A DNA stretch of 64,000 nt, taken from NCBI GenBank assembly GCA_964057225.1, contig OZ059894.1, forward strand, positions 5,890,001-5,954,000, read 5' to 3'. The notes under the pieces were generated by a model. That model ran no database searches, was not told the DNA's origin, and saw only the letters and a program-made list of their open reading frames with translations. Below, in pieces: positions 46,960 to 59,900 of this stretch. How positions within the stretch are numbered: the stretch's first letter is position 1; each line of letters begins with the position of its first letter. This stretch comes from Auanema rhodensis. Lineage: Eukaryota > Nematoda > Chromadorea > Rhabditida > Rhabditidae. The translations under genes and the position numbers were made by a program.

Positions 46960-49900
46960 ATGCCTGCTTCGCACCGCCAGAGAGATTCTCTGAGAACAGC
47001 CGGCCGACACGGCAGGCAAGGTAATGTTTTAACATTCATTTTTAAAAACTTAACTAGATGCTGCTAAATTTTGAAAAAAGTACTTTATTTCTGAATAAAA
47101 GTCAAACTTTTTCAAAATAATTGTGAGTAAGAGAGCCATTTCATGTTCAGAAGTTGTGTGAGCGGAAGTTGTTTCATAGATTTTACTTCAAAAAGCTTTG
47201 AAGTTCATTTCCATACAAACTATTATCGAAAGATGTAGATATAAGCCATTAACTAAAAGCTTTCCTAATCAATCTTTACATAAGTTTTTTAGCTTTCGAG
47301 CATTTTCTTCATGTATATATATAAATATGTATATATTTGTGTATATATAATACATGCATACTTCTTGATCTGTGATGTGATCTAGTTATTATGTTTCCAA
47401 AAATATTAGTTAAATAATATCACTTATAATATTTAAAATATGTGTATTTATTTGATATTAATGTGGTCACTCTAAGATTAAAAACAATATTTAACAATTT
47501 TTTTTAAAATACAACCGCACGCAATGCACCTGCATTAAAAAATAATTTATACTTAACGTGAGATTTCACGTGGATTTAGCAACTTTAATGATACTTAAGT
47601 TTGAGAGAGCAGAAGCAAGAGATAGAAAAAGGTGCAAAAAAATTTGAAAAATATTCATAAAATGAACTTCTGCTAACTTTGTAAAATTATTTTTACGCTT
47701 ACATCATCGTCGATAAATAATAACATATATAGTTATTTATATATTTTTTGCCGTTTTTTTCATAAAATATTACATATATAACATTGTTTATATACATATG
47801 TCTTGATTACAAATCCATTATTAATATCCTGCCGGACTAATACATCAACACAATTCTGAAATCTTTCACTTTTACATTCATCATTAAGGTTACCAACGGG
47901 GGCAGTTTTTTGGTTTTCCTACATAAAAAATATCTTTTTATTATTATTATTCTCATTGTTTTTAAGAAGATTACCAAATTGCTCAGGTGGTCTTCAAACT
48001 CCCAAAGCATTTCTATCGACCGAAGCAAAAAAACCCATATTTTTAATCTTATAAATAAGCTTTGCTGTATAGTTTATCATATATAACTTCATGTATCATG
48101 ACATTTTGAGCAAAGACATTGCCTGATATAATCCAATATTTCCAATTTTCAAGACAAAAAACATAAGAATTTCTTTGTGAAATATAACCAATAGTAAAAA
48201 AGATATATTTAGTTACCAGATTAGTGGAAGTGTACTCAATGAACGTTAGACTGAACATTTTAAGGCAAAATGCAGAAGAACATGACGAAAACATTGAAGA
48301 ACATAAAGCTAAAGGATATAGAGATAGTAGTGTATACCATGGCATATGAAGAGAACTGGTAACGGTTAAAGAGAAAGAGAAAACGAAAGATAAAGCAAGC
48401 AAGTCTAAACGCCAGAGGTTTAGGAAGAATGAGATTTAGGAGGATGAGAAAGGAGAACGAGGGGGAGAGGTGCTTCACGCCATCTTCTGCAATATGTGAG
48501 AGAAAACAAGAGTATACAGTAAAAAGCTCTGACTCAATGCTGAATGCAGAATTCTTCATTTTTCCTTTTCCCACTTTTTTGATTTCATTTTATTTATTTC
48601 TTTGTACTCTATTTTCTTTTTTCTGCTCATTTTTCAATTTTCTTTCTTGTTATTATATTTATAAACAAACATTTTTTTTGTCAATTTTTTTTGATATTTT
48701 AGCATCGTCAAGACTTCAAATTTTACTTTTTTCTTCAATTTTATATCTTTGTCCAACTATATAACTTTCTTTAATATAGTAAAATTATATATTTAATGCT
48801 ATAAAATTTTGAACGATACAAACCTCTTTTTCTGTAATTTTTCCTCAAGATTTCATTGCACTTAAGATAATGTGTGAGTGAACAATTACCATAGTTTTGC
48901 TCATTATTGGATTTAGTGATTTCAAACTTGAGCTTGTCCGAATCTACAGCACATATCATAACTACTATATCATTACCCTTTAATTCTATAATTCATTTTT
49001 TGATACAAATTGTATGATATTTTATAAAGAATCTCATGAATATTATTCGTTCAAAAGTATGTATATAAATCTAATATATAATACATATTCTCTATGTATA
49101 TATTAAGCTATGCTATATAGTTTAGTATATAAAATTTTTCTTTTGTGACCCATTGTATTAGTTACTATTAAGAAGTGATTTATCTACCAATATAAAGCAA
49201 GCTAACCATGTGCACCTCAAGTACTAAGCTTAGCTTAATTCTCACCTGCTTCTTTATTTAGTGATCAGTGAAGAAAATGTAGTATATACATTTGTATAAC
49301 CTAAAACAATATAATTAACAGTTTTTGAGTTAAAACATGTTTTTATATTGATTTTTAAAAAAAAATTTTATTTGAAAAAAAAGTTTTTTTTTCTTTTTAG
49401 TTGTTTCTTTTGAATTAATTTTCTAACCTAGTTCAATACTGAGTATGCTCCTTTTCTTTGTCGTTTGATTGATGAACTTAAACATTCAAAACAATAAAAT
49501 TATAGTTTAGTTGGAAAGAACATAAAATCTGACAAGCTATGCTAATCCACTAAATGATGTTATATATGTGAATATATACATATGTATATATAATAAAATA
49601 TATTTCTAAATAGCCAATTATTAAAGGAACAAGTTAAATTTACGCTATTTAAACTCTTCAACATCTATAATAGTTCACTCACAATTATCAGTGAATTCAT
49701 TCAATTGCATTGACTCTCCTTTTTCCGATTTCCCGTTCAAATAGCTTGAAATATAAATATAAATGCAGTTGTATATTTTCAAATATGTATGAAGAATTAT
49801 ATCCTCGTTCATTTGACTATCCACAACTTATCAACTGATAGTCACAGCCGTTTATTTTTATTCTGTTTAAAAAAAAACGATTTCTATTTATAACTTCATA

Positions 49901-52900
49901 TTTCTCACAAAAAGCAAACGTGCTCATAAAACGTGAGTTTATAACTATCTTTTTTTAATAGTTAAAGAGTGAAAAATGGTGTAAAATTTAATTTAGTTGA
50001 AAAACTTTGTTGCAAATATCGGAGGCGTATAATTAAAGCTGAAAATATCTTGCACACATTAGATTAGCTTATACATCTATCGTCTGCAATCGTTTTACTT
50101 TGAATTTATCCTTCTTTTTTTTTAATTTAGAAAGTATATAAAGGACAGGACATCGTTATTTTGGTATTGATTGAAAAATTTTAGTCAATTTTATCTTTTC
50201 TATTGAGTGAAATGAAAGAAAATTCTTCAACTGTCACCACATCATTTGAGCTTGAATGATCTAAGAAATGATATGTTTGCCTATCTGAGACAACACCTCC
50301 GCGAGACATTTTCGATCAAGATTTCACAGATATTATTGTTGCCAGAAGAGGTCTTCTGTCTGCGTCTTCTGAGTTCATATTCTTCCTGACATTTCCTCAG
50401 ATACTGTCAGGCTTCTTCTATCGACATCTAAACAGTTGGCTACCTTGCTAAGAATCGCATGAACTCCTTTCGTAGACGTATAAGTTGGTTTCAAGGTTTT
50501 TTTACTTCAAAACTATAATTTTTATAAGAAAATAGATTTTCTTAATATTTCTACATTTTTCTCATTTTCTCTACTTCTATCGTTTACTGCTGAAGCTATA
50601 TCTTTCAATGATATTCCGTGAGGCGTGAACTAGGTAATAGCATCTGCCAAAGAGAGAATGAAATTTTTGAAATATTTTCATCTACAACACCACATATAGT
50701 AACTCAAGATAATACTTAACTTCAAAACTAAAGCTGCATCTTAAATAGAACCCGGAATATACGTGAACATGTAGAGAAGCATTTTTTCATAAAAATTGAG
50801 CCAGCTAGCAAAAGCTCTCAAAGTAAAGCGTTGAAGTATTTTGATTAATTTTTGAAATTGAGCTCATGAATCTACGAGTAACGGAACAATTATATCTATA
50901 CTATATGTGTATAATATAATATTATATTATATGTTATATTACCTGTTCTCATGATGAGGCAACTGCTACTAGTCATAATCATTTAATGTTTCTGAACATA
51001 TTCCCTCCCTCACTTTCTCTTTTTCTTTCCCTTCCTCTCGCTTTAGAAATTTACTCATTTCCTTACCTTCTATGATCATTCATTTTCATTTAGTTCTAGC
51101 TTTTTCTTCCTTCCCTTTTTCTCCCTCCTACTCTCTCTCTTTCTGCTGCGCTTTCGACTTCCTTATATCATGTGTTACCTCCACATCCCTCACCTCTCCC
51201 ACCCTCATTCACCTTAACCTCATGTCACTCTAGTTTGTCATTACCTTTTTAGATTGTTCTCTCACTATCTCGTATTCTAAATATTATACATGATCGTCAT
51301 TCTTTCTAAACTTTATCATATTGCTATGTCATAATATGATTGGGGGAACTGAGTTTTCTGCGTCTCCACCCGATGCTAGCCTAAAGACATTTGCAAGCCT
51401 CGTTCCATGATCATCTCCTTTACTCCGTTCCCCCTTTCTCGTCATTTCTCTCTCTCGTCCTCACCCTCCTACATTCCCTTTGTATTGCGTGCATGTTCTC
51501 ACTACCCCTCCCACTACTACTCTCTTTCTCGCTCCCTCTTTACTTCTCTCTCCCTTTTCCTAGCTGTTTCCCTCTCTCTATCTATTTCCGTTCTCACACC
51601 TTCCAATTAAATTTCAACTTCTCTATCAATCTCGCCTCTTGTGTTTCAATTTTTGCTCCACATTGACTCACTTCTTATCACAATGTATTCTACCCATAGC
51701 CTAAAAAATGTTTTCTTGTTGTCTCCTAAGGCAGCCTAATCATCTCATCAACAATTCAATCTTGATCGTTTGAACATCAATTGTTTCAAACTCAAGATTA
51801 CATATAATCCCTCTTCTAAATCCAGGAATTCTTCTTTTCAAGAACTCACATTAATTTTTGTTCTAGTTTTACCGACAACTTTTATGAGAATTTTGAATTT
51901 TTTCTTTTTTTCTCATTTCTCGCAACACATTGGCATCTGTCTCCTACCCTATCAAGCTCTTTCACATTCTTCTTAATTACTTTGATGAAACACTTGACTA
52001 CATGAGCTCTAACGTCATTGGTCCACAACAGACTTGTCATCTTTCCTGCGTTTTTTCAATTTTACTGACCTTTTCTATTTCATTTTTGTATAAATTTTTA
52101 ACAATTTTATTTTAGTTCTTTTTCAATTTATTATTCGTTTTAATTGTTTTTGACGGAGGAGTTCATCGTTTTCACCGAATTCACCGAATTCATTTTCACT
52201 CGTTGTACCTGTTGCTTTATTTTCTCAGTTTTGCATTCAGATTTTTTTCTATTTGCTGTTATTTTCTTTTTCTCTTCTTCCAATTGTGTATCATTTCATT
52301 AGAAACCAGGGCCATGTTGTAGCCTTCTGTGTTTTTTGAATAAGTAGTGTCTGTTTACAAATTTAGCAACAAATTAACAACAGCTATGATGACGAGTTAG
52401 AAAACTAAAACTAAAGCTCAGCATATTATATTATTTTTTAAGTATAATAGCATTTTTAGTCTTGAGAACCATAGCTATTTCATTTTTTGTCGTCTCCTCC
52501 TTTTATGGTCAAGTAACCAACTCTTTCTCTATCTTTTCTTCTTTCTCTTTCTCTTTCTCTCTCCTTCTCTCTCTCCTTCTCCCTCTCTAGTTCTCTATTT
52601 CGTTTTTTATTCCATTCCCTTCAGTTGAAAAAAATAAGAGTATAAAAGTCCATTTACCTATAAAAACTAAAACAAATCATCAGGGGGCTTCTCATACGTT
52701 TTTCCGTCCACGTACTTTTCATTCTCGATGTACTCCCGAGATTTTTTCCTTCCTCAAATCTTAATTGGTTCAAAAGTTGATATTTGACTCTTTTTTGGAT
52801 TACGTATACCTTAATTTGAGAAATATTCTAAGAATTCTTGATACAAGAATCTTTACTCATATTTTACGACCAACAGCTTTTCCACTTGAGCAATCTTTTG

Positions 52901-53864
52901 GCTAAGGGTGGCTCAACAAAGTTCAACTTCAAGCTCGGCAAGTCCATTTAATTTGTTTCAATTTTATTATTTTCCATATGGAAATCATCAGTTCAACAAT
53001 GCATATCGTGGAATTTATCAATTATGTCTACAATAATATTTATATTCATATAAATTCTTGATTGATTATATGCCCTTTCCATGTATGTACGTACATATGT
53101 ATGTATGTAAGCTCAAATTAGTTTCTTGTTCATTACTCTCCCCTTCTTCTAGTTTTGCTATCCTCATTTCATTTTCTACTGTTCAACTCTTTCAACGTTT
53201 CTTCCTTTTTAATTTTCATCCAATTCACTATGCTACGTAATCCAATCATTTAATATCACCTTCCACGTATACACGGAAATTACGTGAACTCATGCCACAT
53301 TTTTATTTTTCTTGTATATTCTTCCTGAACGGTTGTATTTTAGATTATTCTATAGTTTCATTTTTACTTTTTCTTTTATATAATCAGATCATTCAATCGT
53401 TTCAATACCATTATCACAATGTTTCTTTCTTTAATAAAATCCTCTCACCCGAAATATACATTGGAACTCACCCAAATGAAGTTTATTATGCATGTGTGAG
53501 GTGTCTCGAGTACGCATGTTGTAATGTATGTTTTCTACCTGACTGAACGTTGTGTCATAAGTCTTCAGAACATCCGAGACCACATACTATGTGTACACCA
53601 ACATACCCCCACAGGTATACGGATGGAGTAGATAGACATGCATACATACATACATCAAGCATATCCTATAAGTACGACTAATTTGCTTTCAAAGGTTCAT
53701 AAACTTCACTTCATCCTTCTCTATCAATTTCATTGTTCACCTACTGTCCCTCCTTCTCTCTCTATGTCTCTCGTTTGATCACATTTCCTTTTTGATTTGA
53801 CAAACGTTTTATACTATATATATATATATATATAGTATAAAACGTTATAAGTATATAAGTTTTA

Positions 53865-53922
<58 letters not shown>

Positions 53923-56900
53923 TAAAACTTATATATTATATATTATAAAGCGTTTGTTCTTTATAAAAATTTACTTAGTATACATGTATATACGTATGTA
54001 TGTATATAGTAACAGAACAAGATAGAACAAGTCTATAAATTTAAAGTGGATTTTGCAAGTATCTTTAAATATATTTTGTCTAACACATCCCTTCTAACTA
54101 AATGGTTGCGAACACTGCTGTTACAAGTTTAAAAACTAAATTGAGAATTGTTCATATGGAGTTCAGTTGTCAGCATTTCATCAGGGATCTTCGAAACCAA
54201 CATGTCAAAATCTCAGTCAGTTCATCAGTCTTCGTTATGAATGCATATAATAAATTGACGAAAATGCTAATTTTTTCAGACTTCTTCCATCTTTTGCTTC
54301 TAATTTTTTAAAACAACTTGAGAAGCAGCTTTCAAGCATCTTAGTTTACTTCTCCTTTTCTCAACTATAAACTTTAAGTCAAAAATGCTTCAAAAACTTC
54401 AAGCTTATTAGGGAAATTTATTTCTTAAGCTAACTAGATAAACAACTTGATTGTATCAATAACGTGATAAATTAGACCATATGTACATACATATGTATAC
54501 TATATAATCCATAGTATCTACAATTATTTTGTTATTTCTTTTGCTGAGAGATAGCCACTGACAACCATGGCAACCGATTTGCAATCATTCTCTTTCCTAC
54601 TATTTCTTTCTCTCTCTCTATCTTCCTTGCTTTCACTCATTCTCTCTCTTTCTCTTTGTCCTTGTCTCTTTCGAATTTATTAATTTCATCTTTCTCTATA
54701 TATTCCTTCTTTTTCATTCTGTTTCCTCTACTTTAACGAAAATCAAAAGAACTATTTTCTAAATTGTGTTTACCTATACTAACAGTTCATTTGTATCTTC
54801 TGGCTTTTTGTATTCGAAATCTTTTTTTTTTGATAATTTTGAAAAATATATTAATACACTCCCCCAATTTCTTTGATTATGTTTGAATACTATATGGAAT
54901 AGGTAACGCTTTCGAAGAAAAAATACTCGAAAATTCACATCTGAACGAAAGTGAATGCTTGTGAAAACTTCTTTAAGATTAACTTATTTAAAAATTTTGT
55001 CATAACAGAAAAAAGTGAATAATATGTTGTAAATAAAAGAGACAAGAGAGAAAAAAGAAGAAAAAGAATGGCAGAACGATGTTTTCGTCAATTCTGACCA
55101 GTCAGATTAAGAATGGATTACATCTTGAGTTCCAAAAACATAACTTCAAGAAAAGACTCATAAGACAAAGACGTCGAAAAGAAGATGACCAACGACATGT
55201 ACGATATGGCATTTTGAATATGATTGTCTAAATGATAAAGTGGAGAAAGATCCTGCCATCCAAAAGGATGAAGTTGATAATTGTTAGAGTCATTAAAGAT
55301 AATATAAATAATGTGTAAATGTTTTTGCTTTTGTGCTATTTGAAAAGAATGAGAATAGCAACTAAACGTAATGCTTCCTTGTCATCTATGTATATCATCA
55401 CTATATATGTTGAAAGTGAAGTTTCTATGAAACTAATTGCATAATACAAACTTTAATTTAACCAAAATTAATCTGTCATTTATCGCCTATAAAGAAATGT
55501 TCATCATGGGCTTGATCAAGGAGATGCTGATGATGAGAAAATCCATCAATGACCATGTACTGCAAGGTCAAATAACTCAAATCTTCAACTTTGGCATGAA
55601 ACCCATTCAACATTCATCGTACTCTTCTATTAATCTTTTTCTCTCATTCTCTCTGAATGCATTATCCGTCTTTTTACTACCTTTACAATTTTGAACTCCC
55701 TCTGTTCTTTCAATATTCCATTTAGCTCTCTAGATTCAAATGACTTCAGAAGCACTGAAACAAAAATTTCAGTGAGAGATGACACGAACTAATCGTTCAG
55801 GAAGTCCTGTTCTCTCTGTTTTTTATCCATTAAATTTAAAATACAGATAGAGAAGTTCATTGTTTGGTGTTTCGAAATAAGATATCTGTATATATTAAAT
55901 ATTTTTTGCCTTTTCTCGGAATTACGATGGAATTTCAAACTTTTTTTTTAGTTTTTTTTTGTTGTGAAATTAAGGAGGATGCAATTAAACTAGTGAGTTG
56001 AGACTATTTAGTTTTTCTTCTTTTTTTTTGAGTGCTTTAGGATGATATAGTAAATCTTTTAGAGAGAATTAGATGAGAGAATGGAAAAGCAAAAGAAGAA
56101 GAGAGATAACTCTACAAATTCTCAGCTAAGGAAATGCCCCTTCTTCTTCTTGTTGAAAGAAAATTGAGACTTCTTTTACTTTTTCTCTCACAAAACTGAC
56201 AAATTAACTAACTTTTAACAAAACCTCATTATATATAATCCTCAGTTTATATAATTCATGTAGACAATACACATAAGTGGACAACTTTTCAAAATGCTTT
56301 AACGGATTTTCTATTATGCTTCTAAACTATTCAACTAAAAATCAATAAATATATATATATAATTTTTGTTATATATATATATATATGTATATAACGGATA
56401 CTAGATGACTAAAATTGCTAAAAATCTCAAAGAGGGTCATGCTGGTGAAAATAGCTAAAAGAAGCTATCCTCATTTGGGATAGGATTACTATTACCAGAC
56501 AGCAATCGATCTAATATTCTTTCTAAAGAACCTCTTTCCTTACTAATTTTAATTATGTATCAACTATAATCATTTCAATTTTATTGTGAAGGACTTATTA
56601 TATTTATTCATTTTATTTGTAGTTTATTATAAAAAATATATCCATAATCGGTGAAAATTTGGATATCCTGTAATTCTCCTTCAGCAGCAAAAGAATTTCG
56701 TTTTTTAACTGTTTGTGCCACAGTTGAATTTTTCATATTTTTTCAATTCCAAATATTTGTGAATTTTCATTTAACAATTTATTTATGGAACGTTCTACTA
56801 AATTTGATCCTTACTTTGAACTTTTGATCAAAAATAGAACAAAGCTAAACAGACAGATAAGTTGTAAAACGACAAAAATACATTTAGAAATAATTTTAAT

Positions 56901-59900
56901 CGAAAATCATTACGAATATATAAAAAATATTTTTTTCACTTTCAAATTTTTGATCTACAAAATCTTCAACAAAAAGAAATTTCTTTTTTTTTTATTTTCC
57001 TCTGTGCATATCCAAGTTTCTCCACATCATTGACTACAACAATCTTTCCCTCTTATTCCAAAAAAAAAGCCGAATTAGTTGCTATTTCAACATCTTCAGC
57101 TCGTTATTTATTTGCTTTTCATAACTTTTATGTTCTTTCTGTGAGCCAATCTTAATCTTATACTTCTAAAGCCTTGTCTATTCGTCTTTTCATAAATCTC
57201 AGGAACGAAAAAAATTTTTTAAGCAAAGATAAGGCTCATCTCTGTGTGCTCTCAACTGGAGTAAGTGATATGACCGAATGACCGCGCAATGCAGTCACTT
57301 CGGTCAACCTCTTACTATCGAAAACGACGGGAAACAGCTTTTTCCAGTAAGTCTCCGGAATTCTGCTAAAAAAAAGAAGAAAACTCATTTTTTTATCTTT
57401 GAAATTCTCATGAAAATGACTATTTGATAGCTATTTTCCAATCTTATAAACAGCCAAAAAAAGGAAAAAATTCTCAATCTTAACTTTTTGACTACATTCA
57501 CCTTACTTAGTTCTTGTTATCTTGATTACGAACTTGCTGAGTAACTACCTAGTTGAAATCTATTATTTACATAGTATATCATGCTATTTAAGCTAATATT
57601 TATATATTTTTAAATTTTTATTCTAAAGTTCTAAGATATTTAAGTCGGTTGAATATTTAATGAATTACACGTCTTCGTACATTTTAATGATTACTTAACC
57701 GCATAGTTTCAAAATTCAGATTATCATTTGAAATGAGTTATGAGTACAAGAATCACACTTTACAATAACAATAATTTCTTATTTATACTTATAAATATTC
57801 CATTTTGCCTAAGGTCAAAATCTTTTAATAGCTTAAGGAAAACCAAACTAAAAAATTTCCTCAATAGTAAGCGTTAATTTTGTCTTTGAAATAATTTCAC
57901 TGTTTCATATTGTTTTAACAAAAAGTTTAGCTAAAATTTTTATTTATTTTAAATAAAATATGAATGAATTTGTTTCTCAGATTTATCATTTATTTTGTTT
58001 GACTTTTATTATTTTTAAAAGAAAATCTGACGAAAGTAAGTACATACATACATTCTGAGAAACTATTGTTTTAACTCATTTTGTTTAGTTGAAAAAGAAG
58101 TCATTGAAATGTCTTTGTACATGTATATCGTAGAATATTTATATTTAAACTCAGCTGTAATAGGAAAATTAATTAGATTTTTGATTTAAAGCTAATAATG
58201 CTAAAGCCGGTGAGTGTTGGTGTGTGTGTGTGTGTGAGCAATAAGCTTTATTAAAAAATTAGCAAGTATCTAAGGAATATGATATGTTGCTGATTAAAGT
58301 CAAAACGGAAGAGAAAAGGGGCATTCTCTTTCTTGCCAACCAAAATTGTTGTCTAATATAGATTTTACTTATATACATAGGTATTTATATGAAACCTTTT
58401 AGGACACGGTCGCGACACTTCGTCTATCCACCACGCGGCGGTGGTCGAGGTTGGAGCCATGGTGCTCCAAAATATGTTCAGGTAACCTACTATAATTAAT
58501 AATTAATTTGCAACCGATTATCATTTATCTTCAACATCAAATAATATTCCCCCACGTTTTGACGTGAAAATGTGAAACTAAACTTATCATTTTATACTAA
58601 TTAGACATGCCATTGAATTAAAACAAAAGCAAATTGCATTTTGGAAATTGCTTCACTGAACTTTTCAAAAATAAGACAAAATTATAAAATTTCTACAGCT
58701 TCTAAAGGTAATAGAAATTCTTTTTTTCGTTGTCATGAAGTTAATGAATTGAATATTATTCAATACCATCATTATACATTTTATTATAATTTTTTGATAT
58801 TTATTGTAAAAAATTTAAGATGCTGCTTAGAAATCTTAATTTGCTGTCAGTTGCGTGAGATTGTCTGAAATTTTTCAATTAAAAGCAATGAATTTCTTAT
58901 ATTACATTTCTATGTAAATTGAATGAATGCACTTAAGATTATTCAAAATTCGGTTATTTTAATGTATGCAACAGGCTTAAGATCTATGCTTTACCGAAGA
59001 ACATTCATGTCTTTAAACTACAATTCCTTAGCGTATGATTTATAAATTTTTATCATTTTTATCATAAAAGTTCAGTACAGAATAATCTGTATGGATGCAT
59101 CTTACAATTGAAAAATATAATTTAAAAAACATTAAAAAAACAAAATATAAATATAATAAATAAACACATAAATTACTTAATGGTGTCTAATTATTTTTAT
59201 TATTTACAGTGCTCTTTCTTTTTTACATTACCGAAAAGATGATGATTTCGTTGATAGACTTTCGTATTTCTATACTTCATCTTTCCTTATAATGATGGCC
59301 GTTCTAGTTAGCTTCAAACAGGTAGGTCCAACATGAATTGATTTTACTACATCTTCAAATTCTTTCACAAGATATTTTTATCGTTTTTGTATCTACATCT
59401 TATAGTTCGGTGGACGGCCACTGGAATGCTGGGTTCCAGCACAATTCACAGCTAGTTGGGAAGCATACACAGAAATGTATTGCTGGGCTCAGAATACTTA
59501 TTGGGTTCCGATAGAACAAGTAAGTAGTAGTAAACATTAAGTTTTTTTTTTTAAAAGAAAATATTTAAAAATTATCGTTTAAGGATATTCCTGTGGATAT
59601 ATCTGAAAGAGAATATCGCCAAATCTCTTATTACCAATGGGTTCCATTTTTCCTATTAATACAAGCTTTTCTCTATTATATCCCATGCCTCATGTGGAGA
59701 TTAATGAGTGATAAGTCTGGTAAGCTAATATTGTTTTCTTTAAAATATTATTAAAGTATAAAATAAATTTAGGTATTCGTTTGAATGATATAGTTCAAAT
59801 GGCAACTGAAAAGGAAAATATTGAGCCAGATTATCGAATACGAACCATAGAAAGCCTTTCTAGACATATCGAATCTGCTCTTAGGTATGTAATTGCTAGA

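Larger units (their letters stand above)
47021..58402 (+). other. 11.4 kb first intron of the innexin gene
   Basis: Donor AAG|GTAATG and acceptor CTTTTAG|GAC join in phase 1. The sense strand is markedly pyrimidine-rich at 50990-51260, 51400-51660, 52500-52620, 53700-53780 and 54590-54730. It contains a long AT palindrome (53803-53935), a TG microsatellite (58221-58236) and a candidate structured hairpin (57260-57316). No other phase-compatible coding exon was recognised. The size suggests regulatory content or an internal promoter before the second exon. Confidence 0.65.

Noticed and set aside
51391-52115. Plus-strand ORFs in CT-rich intron DNA
   Set aside because: Low-complexity Ser/Leu/Phe products inside the innexin intron.
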